Assembly: GCA_003567575.1 (NCBI GenBank)
Contig: PWZG01000179.1
Coordinates: 1 to 10,982, forward strand
Direction: 5' to 3'
DNA from: PVC group bacterium
GTDB taxonomy: Bacteria; Verrucomicrobiota; Kiritimatiellia; CAIKKV01; PXCX01
DNA: 10,982 nucleotides
Shown here: piece after piece, positions 1 to 6,761 of the stretch
How positions within the stretch are numbered: the first letter of the stretch is position 1
Layout of the letters: each line of letters starts with the position of its first letter
Position numbers and translations under genes: made by a program
Notes under the pieces: model-generated
Told to the model about the DNA's origin: nothing
What the model saw: the letters and a program-made list of their open reading frames with translations, nothing else
Database searches by the model: none

Positions 1-1777
1 GCATGGTCATGCCGCCCTCACGGAAGAGCGTGATCCATTTGTGGGCTTCGCCGGTATAGGCCAAGCCCGCGCCGCCGTGATGCGGCGAGAAGTTGGCGCC
101 GGTATCGGCGTTGGGCAGGGCTGCCTTGACCCGCTCGGTATTCGCCTTCAAGCGGCCGATACCGAAAGCTTGCATGTACCGCCGTGAATAATAATGGGCC
201 ACCGGATTCGAATCCGCCGCGTCGGCGCCGGGTTGGTAGGTCACGTCATCCCACGTCTCGGCGCCAAGCTGGTCGGGTGTCAATCCGCGTTGGCTCGCCC
301 ACTCGCGAAATCCGTCATGATCGTCCGCGGGCGGACGCGGCAGACTGATTTCGTCGCCGAAATTAACGGTGCGAATATTGTCGGTCACACCTTGCTCGCG
401 CCATTGTTCCAGCAGGGTATCGAAATTACGCATGTTGGGCCGGATATAACCCGACGGCGCCTCCAGATGCTGATGATCGGTCAGGTAAATACGCGCCAAT
501 CCGACCTTCTCGACAAACCGCTCGATTTTGGCGTTGTATTCGTCATTGCCTGCGATCGGATCGAAGGTATATCCGTAAACGATCAAGCGACGGGGCGGGT
601 TGCCGGCAACGGGATGCGCGTCGAGGTATCCGAGCACATCGTCGAGGACGCTGGCACTCGGGCGGATGCGGCGGGTATAACGGGTATTGGCGTCGTAAAG
701 GAGCGTCGTGGTCGGTCGTTCCGAAACGAATTCACCGATCGGTTCCATGACGTCGTTGGCCGACCGCAAGGCGATTTCCAGGCGGTAATGGACCGGAGCA
801 TCCTTCTGCTTGGGCGTTGCGGTAATCCACCATTGACCGTCGTTGAGCGCGTCCATGAGCCCCCCGACTTCGATCCATTCGCTTTGCTGAGCGGGTTCGA
901 GGGTCAGTTCCCGCGGCGTCCATTGCCGCAGATGCACCCAGTATGGCGAGTGTTCGCGGGTGGGCGGAATTTTCACGGTGATGGCCGTTTGCGCCTCGTT
1001 GGCGACCCGCAGGAAGACATCGCCCGCCTGCGTCAGCATGCCGTCGAGCGGCAGATAATTCTCGCGTTCGATCCGCATGGCCACCTGTTCGTGGTCCGTG
1101 GTCAGCATGATCAAGTCCACGTTGCGCCGCGCCGCCGGTTCGGGTTGGTCATCGGCAATCAGCGTCAGGGTCGCCAGGCCTTCCTCAAGCTCCACGAACG
1201 CCTCGTGACCTTCCCATACGATGTTCTCGACCGCGCCCCAGGGCCAGGCGACCTCGGTTTTTATCCCTTGACGGAAGGCCCATATTTTTTCGTTATCGCG
1301 CGCGCCGTACAAGCGTTCCAGCTTGACCTCGCCGTTTTGTTCGATCCGTAAGGTGAATTGGGTCTCGAACCGGTAGGCCGCCTCGTAACGCGCCAGGGCC
1401 AGGTAACGGCCGGCTTGCGGAACCGCGACCGTCAACGACGCTTCGCTGCGCGGTCCCTGTTCCGGCGCGCCCAGGAACGCCTTACGGCTCAGGAAGGTAA
1501 TGGCGAAACTGGCGCAATAGTAGTTCTCGCCCCAGTCCTTGGCCTGCCAACCGGGCGATCGAATCTGGAATTCCTCGGCTTCGGCGAAAATCGTGCCGTC
1601 GGGCGCGGGCCGGACCGGATGATCGCCGCGAAACGCAGCGGTCCGATGCGCCACCCGCGGCGATAACGGATCGTTTTCATGACTGACGGACGCGGTGGAA
1701 CACGCCGTCGCACCAACCAAACCGGACACCACCATCCAACGCATGGCCTTCGTAATCCTTGAAATACTCACATTCAC
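1..1777 (-). CDS. Secreted lipoprotein with N-terminal carbohydrate-binding-like domain (3' end outside window)
   Basis: The minus-strand frame stays open from a GTG at 1777-1775 to the window edge, giving 592 codons with no stop, so the gene is partial. The GTG overlaps the lacI stop (GTGA), and AAGGAG lies 8 bases upstream at 1786-1791. A later start at Met12 would still keep the signal peptide. Residues 12-26 form a hydrophobic segment ending at Cys26 (ATAC), a weak lipobox, so export as a lipoprotein is inferred. Residues ~62-225 begin IFAEAEEF and end NVDLIMLTTD, which resembles the beta-sandwich carbohydrate-binding modules (CBM6/35-like) of PVC secreted proteins. Beyond ~residue 390 there is an alpha/beta region (RRLIVYGYTFDP at ~395, YLTDHQH at ~427, FSPHHGGAG at ~560) that could belong to a glycosidase-like barrel, but I recognise no catalytic motif. 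Coupling to lacI suggests sugar-dependent expression. The gene is certain; the function is not. Confidence 0.8.
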   Translation of the reverse strand, partial: MNVSISRITKAMRWMVVSGLVGATACSTASVSHENDPLSPRVAHRTAAFRGDHPVRPAPDGTIFAEAEEFQIRSPGWQAKDWGENYYCASFAITFLSRKAFLGAPEQGPRSEASLTVAVPQAGRYLALARYEAAYRFETQFTLRIEQNGEVKLERLYGARDNEKIWAFRQGIKTEVAWPWGAVENIVWEGHEAFVELEEGLATLTLIADDQPEPAARRNVDLIMLTTDHEQVAMRIERENYLPLDGMLTQAGDVFLRVANEAQTAITVKIPPTREHSPYWVHLRQWTPRELTLEPAQQSEWIEVGGLMDALNDGQWWITATPKQKDAPVHYRLEIALRSANDVMEPIGEFVSERPTTTLLYDANTRYTRRIRPSASVLDDVLGYLDAHPVAGNPPRRLIVYGYTFDPIAGNDEYNAKIERFVEKVGLARIYLTDHQHLEAPSGYIRPNMRNFDTLLEQWREQGVTDNIRTVNFGDEISLPRPPADDHDGFREWASQRGLTPDQLGAETWDDVTYQPGADAADSNPVAHYYSRRYMQAFGIGRLKANTERVKAALPNADTGANFSPHHGGAGLAYTGEAHKWITLFREGGMTM

Positions 1778-2853
1778 CTGACATTCTCCTTTGTTTGTTT
1801 GCTCATGATCTGCAAATATCGATATCGTTCATCCGGCGCATCCTCACGCGTAACATCCAAATGCACCAGGGTACGATGTCCCGTTTCTGGCGCGCGGCCT
1901 TCCAAAATGTCCATCAGCACCCGGAATCCGGTCCGCGCCAGCGCGTCACTGCGTATATCCATATACAACGCGGGAATCGGCAAACGGTAGTAATCGAATG
2001 AACGTGACGTCGCCAGCAACAAATCCGAGTTCCAATCCTTGCGCCAGTTGCGGCCCAACCACAGATGAACGAATTCATCGGACGCTTTGAAATCGTGAAA
2101 GAACACGGCATCGAATGGCAGTTCGTCGCGGTCCAGCGCATCGGTGAGCAACGCCATGATATCGACAAACGAACCGCCGCCGATGAATTCCAGATCCGGT
2201 AATACGGGCAATCCGTGGGCGCCAAGCGCGCGCTGGAATGCCGCGTGTTCCTGCTGTTCGGAATAGAACTCGAAGGTTTTGGATATATAGGCAACACGCC
2301 GTTTCCCGGCGTCTTTGAGCCGTTGCGCCAACATGCCGAACCCTGAATCGTAATCGAATTCCACCGTCACGGCGCCACGCAAAACGTCAGGCGCGTAATT
2401 TCCCAACACCACGAACGGCACATCGAGGCGGCGGATCATGTCCATGGATGCCGTAAGCTGCCCAGTCACCAGGATTCCGTCAACCCGGCGGTCGCGCAGG
2501 CCAGCCGGCAAATCGTAAACCGACTCTTCCTTGCCGGTGAGTTTCGCCATAAACAGGTGTTGATTATGCTCGCGGGCGCCCTCCGCGATACCATCCACGA
2601 AACGCGCGGTATACGGATCGGCGATCGCTTCGCCGGCCACGACAAACCCGATGGAGCCGGTACGACCGTTATTCAAACCGGCGCGCGCCAGTTCCTGAAT
2701 GCCCACATTGAGACGGTAATCCAGAGATTCGCATGCCGACAGCACACGCCCTCGAACGTCTTCGGTCACCTTCGCGCGTCGGTTCAATACATTCGATACG
2801 GTCGCCTTACTGACCCCCGCCAACCGTGCCACATCCGCCATACTGGGCTGCAT
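1774..2853 (-). CDS. LacI-family transcriptional regulator
   Basis: The product is 359 aa from the ATG at 2853, a typical length for the family. Residues 5-24 form the LacI-type helix-turn-helix (MADVARLAGVSKATVSNVLN), followed by the VTEDVRGRVL segment. Residues ~66-335 form a periplasmic-binding-protein-like ligand domain (TGSIGFVVAG, RRVDGILVTG, FDAVFFHDF, a GFRVLMDILEGR helix, and a LVHLDVTRED end). The ligand is probably a sugar or related metabolite, but I cannot tell which. The hinge is unusual: where most relatives have YRPNxxARxL, this one has YRLNVGIQEL, followed by a slightly long linker. A TTG two codons upstream also opens the frame, but the ribosome site AAGGAAAGG at 2860-2868 is correctly spaced only for the ATG. 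The stop overlaps the start of the lipoprotein gene by 4 bases, so the lipoprotein is the most likely regulatory target, perhaps along with the divergent permease. Confidence 0.93.
   Translation of the reverse strand: MQPSMADVARLAGVSKATVSNVLNRRAKVTEDVRGRVLSACESLDYRLNVGIQELARAGLNNGRTGSIGFVVAGEAIADPYTARFVDGIAEGAREHNQHLFMAKLTGKEESVYDLPAGLRDRRVDGILVTGQLTASMDMIRRLDVPFVVLGNYAPDVLRGAVTVEFDYDSGFGMLAQRLKDAGKRRVAYISKTFEFYSEQQEHAAFQRALGAHGLPVLPDLEFIGGGSFVDIMALLTDALDRDELPFDAVFFHDFKASDEFVHLWLGRNWRKDWNSDLLLATSRSFDYYRLPIPALYMDIRSDALARTGFRVLMDILEGRAPETGHRTLVHLDVTREDAPDERYRYLQIMSKQTKENVR
1786..1791 (-). promoter_or_regulatory. Ribosome binding site for the lipoprotein, inside the lacI 3' end
   Basis: AAGGAG on the minus strand, 8 bases before the GTG at 1777. 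It lies within the last codons of lacI (Lys-Glu of the KENVR tail). It decides the GTG start and supports translational coupling. Confidence 0.75.
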
Positions 2854-2859
2854 AAACAA

Positions 2860-2868
2860 CCTTTCCTT
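2860..2868 (-). promoter_or_regulatory. Ribosome binding site for lacI
   Basis: AAGGAAAGG on the minus strand, 6 bases before the ATG at 2853. It abuts the alternative TTG at 2859 with no spacer, which argues against that start. Confidence 0.7.
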
Positions 2869-2935
2869 AGTGCCTTAAACTCACGAAACAGGCATTAAAA
2901 ACAAGAAAACCGTTAGCCGTTCACTCGCGTGATCT

Positions 2936-3001
2936 CCCTCTCCCACTGGTAGAGGGCCGCCTGCCTGCCACGCCGCGCCTGGCGCAGGCAGTGGGTGAGG
3001 G
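2936..3001. repeat. Hairpin-forming palindromic element in the lacI leader
   Basis: The outer arms 2936-2948 (CCCTCTCCCACTG) and 2989-3001 (CAGTGGGTGAGGG) are complementary at 12 of 13 positions. Two local stems compete with this pairing: CCCTCT/AGAGGG (2936-2941 with 2951-2956) and CTGCCTGC/GCAGGCAG (2961-2968 with 2984-2991). The CCCTCTCCC...GTGAGGG pattern resembles short dispersed palindromic repeats found between genes in many bacteria. That family link is from memory. The element lies between the predicted lacI start of transcription (~3035) and its ATG, so it would be transcribed as part of the leader. No T-run follows on the minus strand, so it is not a classical terminator. Confidence 0.7.
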
Positions 3002-3041
3002 TTGGCGAAGCCATTAGTTCATTAAACCTGTTCACGACGCG

Positions 3042-3071
3042 ACTATAGCAATGTCCGGCACAAGATGTCAA
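3042..3071 (-). promoter_or_regulatory. Predicted sigma-70-type promoter of lacI and the lipoprotein gene
   Basis: On the minus strand, TTGACA (3071-3066), an 18-base spacer, then TATAGT (3047-3042). The -35 is a perfect match to consensus and the -10 differs at one position. Transcription would begin near 3035, leaving a leader of about 180 nt before the ATG at 2853. Confidence 0.65.
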
Positions 3072-3075
3072 CCCG

Positions 3076-3107
3076 TTATTTATTTTATTTATTTTATTTA
3101 TTTTATA
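3076..3107. repeat. AT-only tandem repeat, 9-bp unit, about 3.5 copies
   Basis: Three exact copies of TTATTTATT followed by TTATA. It contains no G or C, in contrast to its GC-rich surroundings, and lies between the two divergent promoters. It could act as an UP-element-like or bent spacer, or be a slippage-prone tract. Confidence 0.85.
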
Positions 3108-3124
3108 TTGGGAATAGCCGTCAT

Positions 3125-3140
3125 GATTGACATTTCAATC
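3125..3140. promoter_or_regulatory. Candidate operator over the -35 box of the permease promoter
   Basis: GATTGACATTTCAATC: perfect 6-bp inverted arms with a 4-base centre, covering the TTGACA. This placement suits repression of the rightward gene. The binding protein is unknown; the neighbouring LacI protein is a candidate by position only. Confidence 0.4.
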
Positions 3141-3154
3141 GATATCGGTATCAT
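3127..3154 (+). promoter_or_regulatory. Predicted sigma-70-type promoter of the EamA permease
   Basis: TTGACA at 3127-3132, a 16-base spacer, then TATCAT at 3149-3154, with transcription expected near 3161. An 8-bp perfect palindrome with a central CG (ATTCGAAT, 3158-3165) sits at that start point and could be a second operator; a central CG is usual in LacI-family sites. The leader would be about 40 nt. Confidence 0.6.
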
Positions 3155-3201
3155 GCGATTCGAATGCGGTAGAACCTCATATCCATAGGCAATAATAAAC
3201 G

Positions 3202-4107
3202 ATGTCTCCCATTGCAGTGCTACTTCTACTGATTTCCGCATTCAGTCATGCCGGCTGGAATTTATTGAGTAAAAACCGTTGTTCGGGTGCTTTTTTTCTG
3301 ATCGGCAATACGTTGGCGGTATTATGCATGTTGCCTTTGCTCTGGATATTCCGTTCGCAGATATCGATCATTCCGCTTTCGGTATGGGGTCTTTTACTTG
3401 GAACCGGTTTTTTCATGGCGCTATATTATCTCTGCCTGGCCGGCGCCTATCGTACCGGTGACATGTCGATGGCCTATCCGCTGATCCGTTCGTCGCCGAT
3501 TCTGGTTGTAACCTTCGTTACCTTTGTTTTGGGCCGTGGCCACGAAATCGGGCCTTTGGCCTATGCCGGCATTATTCTGGTTGTCAGCGGATGTTTTTTG
3601 CTGCCGATAACGCATTTCCGGAATTTCAACATCCGTAATTACCGTTCCTTATGCTGTTTACTGGCTTTTATCGCCGCGATCGGGACTGCCGGTTATACGA
3701 TCATTGACGATCGGGCGCTGTCGATTCTTCGCAACCTGCCCGACAGTCCGTTCAATCCCTATTCCGCCGCCATCGTTTACGTCGTTTTCGAAGCCATAAG
3801 TTCCTCGTTATGGCTGGCCGGCGGCGTACTCCTGATTGGCGGTGAGCGGCGGAAATTACAAGGGTTCCGACGCGATGACATAAAGCGGGCATGGATCACT
3901 GGACTTGGCATCTATTTGACCTACGGTATGGTCCTGGCGTCGATGGCGTTCGTGGAAAACGTCAGTTACGTGGCTGCGTTTCGCCAGATAAGCATTCTGA
4001 TCGGGGCCATTCTCGGATTCACGATTCTTCACGAACCGCGTTACCTTCCAAAAATCGCCGGTATCGTGATTGTGTTCATCGGGTTGGTCCTTGTCGGGAT
4101 CGGTTGA
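3202..4107 (+). CDS. EamA/DMT-superfamily permease
   Basis: The product is 301 aa, the usual size for a ten-helix drug/metabolite transporter with two EamA repeats. Hydrophobic segments run the whole length. The first repeat ends in the region YPLIRSSPILVVTFV (residues ~92-106), and the matching position in the second is VSYVAAFRQISILIGAILG (~254-272) followed by LHEP. These are the hallmark ends of EamA repeats. The family exports or imports small metabolites across the inner membrane; the substrate cannot be read from sequence. The ATG at 3202 has only a weak upstream AGG (3187-3189), so translation may be inefficient. The 5' part is AT-rich (42% GC over 3241-3300), but later lines reach 58%, so this is weak evidence for transfer. 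The gene is divergent from lacI and convergent with the glycosyltransferase gene, with 20 bases between the two stop codons. Confidence 0.9.
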   Translation: MSPIAVLLLLISAFSHAGWNLLSKNRCSGAFFLIGNTLAVLCMLPLLWIFRSQISIIPLSVWGLLLGTGFFMALYYLCLAGAYRTGDMSMAYPLIRSSPILVVTFVTFVLGRGHEIGPLAYAGIILVVSGCFLLPITHFRNFNIRNYRSLCCLLAFIAAIGTAGYTIIDDRALSILRNLPDSPFNPYSAAIVYVVFEAISSSLWLAGGVLLIGGERRKLQGFRRDDIKRAWITGLGIYLTYGMVLASMAFVENVSYVAAFRQISILIGAILGFTILHEPRYLPKIAGIVIVFIGLVLVGIG

Positions 4108-4127
4108 CCGGGAGATCGGGCCGGCAA

Positions 4128-5720
4128 TCAACGATCGTATTCCCCTTTGAATCCGGTATAGCGGTAGAAGCGGATACGGTGCGCGCGAAACGGGCCGCGG
4201 GTGACCGTAAATTCGATGGGTTCCGGATCGCCGCCGTCGAACAAGTGCCGATAGCGCTCAAAGTCCTGGCCGTACCGGTCGTGATCGATGAAAATGGCAT
4301 CCCATCCGCGATATTCCGCGGCGTCGAACCATAACCGGTACTGATCCTTGCGTCGACTGAGCGAGGTAGCAACAAGCGTATCGGGTAGATAAACCGCGAT
4401 CTGGCTGGTGGTATAGAACCGGTGACAAAACAAAAACGTCCGCTCGGGATCGGGTTGTTTTTTGTGGATGCGAACGGTTTCGGCCGCGATCCGCTCCCAT
4501 CCGTAGAGATCGTTACCGATATCGATTTTGGGATCGTACGGCGGCATGGCGGGCAACACTTCAAACTGCCGGGATAGCCGTTCGGAAATGGTAAACGCCG
4601 CCTGATAAACACGGGGAATAACGGGGAACAGCAAGACGGTGTACATCAGCACGATTCCCGACCCGGACGTGACAACCGCCGCCTTCCAAGCCCGGCGCCA
4701 GCGGAGGGACACCGGCTCGCTAAGTTTCCGGTCGAGAACAATCCCCAGCAGTAATGCGCCGGCCCACCACCCGGCAAACGGCCAGTGCGGCAGAATTTTT
4801 CCAAAACTGCCGATTCCACCGAAAAAAAGAAACACGGGAAGACTTGTCCATACAAGGAAACGGTCGGCGTCATGACGGGAGGTATCGCGCCATACCGTCC
4901 AGGCGGCCGCCGGCAGTAGCAGCATCAAAACGGGACCGGCAAATGCCAGTTGTCCGCCGACGGCTTCCAGAACGTTGCCGATCCTCAATTCGCCGCCGCC
5001 GCTGCCGTGCGCGATTTGGAATGCATAGGATATCCAATCGTTACGGGCATTCCATACGATATTCGGCAAAAAAACCAGCAACCCGATCATTCCCGCCAGA
5101 TAAGCATGCGGCCGAAACATCCAATGCCGGTATTTCGGCGTGGTCAACACGAAAAGCGCCAGAAATGCCGGCAGAAGTATGCCGTGGTATTTACTCATTA
5201 ACGCCATCCCAAACGCCAGTCCGGTAGCCAGCCACGGAATATACGAGGTCCGATGCAACGCGGTCCAGGCAGCCAGCAGCGTCGCCATCCAGAAAACATT
5301 CAGCCACGCATCCGGCAGCAAGGCGGGCGCCAGAACATGAAATCCGGGCATGAGGTTAAGCGCGACAACCGCAAAAAAGGCAGCGCGTTCACGGTATCCC
5401 ATCGTCAACGCCAACTTGCGCAGCAACACCATGGCCATGGCGGAACACAGTACGGGCCCGAGTCGAATCCAGAACGGATGATGGCCGAACGGCCGGGTCA
5501 ACAACCCGAACACGGCAACCATGGGCGGATGATCGAAGTAACCCCAGGCAGGGTGCCTTGCGTACATCACGTAATGCGATTCATCCACCCCCAACCCCAG
5601 CACGGCGCCGATAATCAAACGGCCAAGCGTCAAAAACAGGATCAGGCACAGGGTGCGTTGACGGTCGCGTCCGCCATGACCGCCGCGGAGGGCGATCCCG
5701 TTGTCTGATGCGGTGTCCAT
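4128..5720 (-). CDS. ArnT-like / GT39 (PMT_2) integral membrane glycosyltransferase
   Basis: The product is 530 aa. Family enzymes move a sugar from a polyprenyl-phosphate donor to a lipid or protein on the outer face of the inner membrane. Visible hallmarks are DESHY at 46-50 in the first external loop (the catalytic acidic motif), GYFDHPP at 60-66, a second acidic site PDAW with Asp137, SKYHG at 176-180, and the FGKILPHWP loop at ~306-314. About ten hydrophobic helices lie between residues 24 and ~380; a soluble C-terminal domain of ~145 residues follows. The start is well supported by GAAGGAA at 5725-5731, four bases upstream of the ATG. The first 79 bases overlap the 3' end of the PAP2 gene, so translation is probably coupled. 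Donor and acceptor cannot be assigned: lipid A, another glycolipid or a protein are all possible. The gene ends 20 bases from the convergent permease gene. Confidence 0.9.
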   Translation of the reverse strand: MDTASDNGIALRGGHGGRDRQRTLCLILFLTLGRLIIGAVLGLGVDESHYVMYARHPAWGYFDHPPMVAVFGLLTRPFGHHPFWIRLGPVLCSAMAMVLLRKLALTMGYRERAAFFAVVALNLMPGFHVLAPALLPDAWLNVFWMATLLAAWTALHRTSYIPWLATGLAFGMALMSKYHGILLPAFLALFVLTTPKYRHWMFRPHAYLAGMIGLLVFLPNIVWNARNDWISYAFQIAHGSGGGELRIGNVLEAVGGQLAFAGPVLMLLLPAAAWTVWRDTSRHDADRFLVWTSLPVFLFFGGIGSFGKILPHWPFAGWWAGALLLGIVLDRKLSEPVSLRWRRAWKAAVVTSGSGIVLMYTVLLFPVIPRVYQAAFTISERLSRQFEVLPAMPPYDPKIDIGNDLYGWERIAAETVRIHKKQPDPERTFLFCHRFYTTSQIAVYLPDTLVATSLSRRKDQYRLWFDAAEYRGWDAIFIDHDRYGQDFERYRHLFDGGDPEPIEFTVTRGPFRAHRIRFYRYTGFKGEYDR

Positions 5721-6283
5721 AAAATTCCTTCGAGTCGGTTAAAAACGGTTGCCGCGATTAATGCGCCCGACGCGCCAATCAGGGAGCCGGCCAGACAATC
5801 CAGCGGAAAATGCACCCCGACATATACGCGCCCCACGGCAATCCCGGTTGCCACCAACAAAAGCCATGGCCGGAACGCGCGGCGCCGTTGTCCGGCATAA
5901 ACCATCATAAAAAAGGCCGTCATCGAATGGCCGGAGGGAAACGCGTGCCGTTGCGGCGCATCGACTTCCAGAACACGCAGCAGCGGGCCGTCGTCGTCGC
6001 GGGGTTCGGCACGGAAGACAGCCGTCGGACGCGGACGATCGATCGCTCGTTTGAGATAATCGTTAACCGTCGCTGTCATCACCAGAAACAACATCAACAC
6101 CAGAACATGCCGTCCTAACCAACGACGCCCTTCCGTAGCCAGCAAAGTCAGGGTCAACAAGCCGACAGTCCATCCTCCCATCGAGGATAATCCCTGGAAA
6201 ACATCATCGAGCGCGCGATGTTGCAGGGTATGATTGACCAGAAAAAACAGCCAATGATCAAATGAGACAAGCAGAGACAACAT
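5642..6283 (-). CDS. PAP2-family membrane phosphatase
   Basis: The product is 213 aa. It carries the three signatures of type 2 phosphatidic acid phosphatases in order: KRAIDRPRP at 78-86 (K-x6-RP), PSGH at 116-119, and GRVYVGVHFPLD at 151-162 (R152, H158, D162; the usual Ser of SR is Gly). All catalytic residues are therefore present. Five or six hydrophobic helices place it in the inner membrane with the active site on the outer face. Substrates in this family include undecaprenyl diphosphate, phosphatidylglycerol phosphate and lipid A phosphates. The ATG at 6283 has no clear Shine-Dalgarno sequence and lies 29 bases after the stop of the upstream small gene, so it probably relies on operon context. 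Its last ~26 codons overlap the glycosyltransferase gene, which suggests linked function, such as recycling the polyprenyl carrier or preparing the lipid acceptor. Confidence 0.92.
   Translation of the reverse strand: MLSLLVSFDHWLFFLVNHTLQHRALDDVFQGLSSMGGWTVGLLTLTLLATEGRRWLGRHVLVLMLFLVMTATVNDYLKRAIDRPRPTAVFRAEPRDDDGPLLRVLEVDAPQRHAFPSGHSMTAFFMMVYAGQRRRAFRPWLLLVATGIAVGRVYVGVHFPLDCLAGSLIGASGALIAATVFNRLEGILWTPHQTTGSPSAAVMADATVNAPCA
5725..5731 (-). promoter_or_regulatory. Ribosome binding site for the glycosyltransferase, inside the PAP2 gene
   Basis: GAAGGAA on the minus strand, 4 bases before the ATG at 5720. It fixes the start and therefore makes the 79-base overlap with the PAP2 gene likely to be real. 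Confidence 0.7.
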
Positions 6284-6312
6284 GGATTTGCGATATATTT
6301 ACGGAACGGCAA

Positions 6313-6726
6313 TTAATTGGTACGCGGTCCCGGACGGGTTATCAACCGGACCGTCAACGGTATCGTTGTTCGCGGTTCGCCGTCGACGGAGACTACCACA
6401 CGATGGGGACCGGTTTTTTCGAAACGCAGATTTTGCATCATAATAATGATATTGTTTGACAGGTATCGTGTTTCCGGAGGGAACATCACGGTACTCTTGC
6501 CCTTGATCGGTTTAATCACCGGCTCGCCGTCGGGATTGAGGAAATCCGTTTCAACGGTATGGATTCCGGCTTCCGAACGCTCAAAAACGAAGCGTAACGC
6601 GATGAAACACTGTGGATGATGGTTGGGCAGTTGTTTGAATTGAATCGTATCAAACGCACCCAAAATACAGAGTTTACCCTGATAATCGGTCGCCGAATCA
6701 CAGACGACACTGACAAGAAGTTGCAT
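6313..6726 (-). CDS. DUF6941-like small protein of unknown function
   Basis: The product is 137 aa with no signal peptide and no membrane helix, so it is probably cytoplasmic. The pattern LLVSVVCDSATDYQGKLCILGAFD (residues ~3-26), then HHPQCFIALRFVFERSEAGIH and a LNPDGEPV segment, with a C-terminal beta region (GPHRVVVSVDGEP...IPLTVRL), matches what I recall of the DUF6941 family: a short beta-sandwich of unknown function common in bacteria. The name is from memory and would need a profile search. The upstream ribosome site is poor (A-rich, AAAGA), and the gene lies 35 bases after the stop of the large secreted-protein gene and 29 bases before the PAP2 start, so it reads as an internal member of a minus-strand operon. 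No function should be claimed. Confidence 0.8.
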   Translation of the reverse strand: MQLLVSVVCDSATDYQGKLCILGAFDTIQFKQLPNHHPQCFIALRFVFERSEAGIHTVETDFLNPDGEPVIKPIKGKSTVMFPPETRYLSNNIIIMMQNLRFEKTGPHRVVVSVDGEPRTTIPLTVRLITRPGPRTN

Positions 6727-6761
6727 AATCTTTTTTCTTTCGCCTAAAACGGCATCCGTCG

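Larger units (their letters stand above)
2854..3201. other. Divergent intergenic region, 348 bp, non-coding
   Basis: No coding frame is supported here. From left to right the region holds the lacI ribosome site, an A-rich stretch (2893-2911), the palindromic element, the leftward promoter, the AT-only tandem repeat, and the rightward promoter with its overlapping palindromes. Both flanking genes therefore appear to be controlled from this one region. Confidence 0.75.

Noticed and set aside
194..1351. Plus-strand open frame of 385 codons
   Set aside because: It lies wholly antisense to the lipoprotein, whose frame is open for 592 codons, has a ribosome site, a signal peptide and ordinary domain-like sequence. 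The plus-strand translation is rich in Arg and Gly with no recognisable motif, as expected of a shadow in GC-rich DNA.
2857..2859. TTG start for lacI, two codons upstream
   Set aside because: The ribosome site directly abuts the TTG, leaving no spacer; the ATG at 2853 has proper spacing.
3076..3107. CRISPR-like repeat
   Set aside because: The units are 9 bp and directly adjacent with no spacers, and no cas genes are present.
4101..4127. Possible bidirectional terminator between the convergent genes
   Set aside because: Only very short complementary arms (CGGT/ACCG around 2 bases) and no T-run on either strand.
3891..4334. Plus-strand open frame of 147 codons spanning the permease end and the GT39 end
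   Set aside because: It overlaps the permease in another frame, then runs antisense to GT39, with no motif.
5253..5708. Plus-strand open frame of 151 codons, with a 157-codon one at 4754-5227
   Set aside because: Both are antisense to the GT39 gene, which has clear family motifs. The translations are low-complexity in Arg, Gln and Pro and lack support.
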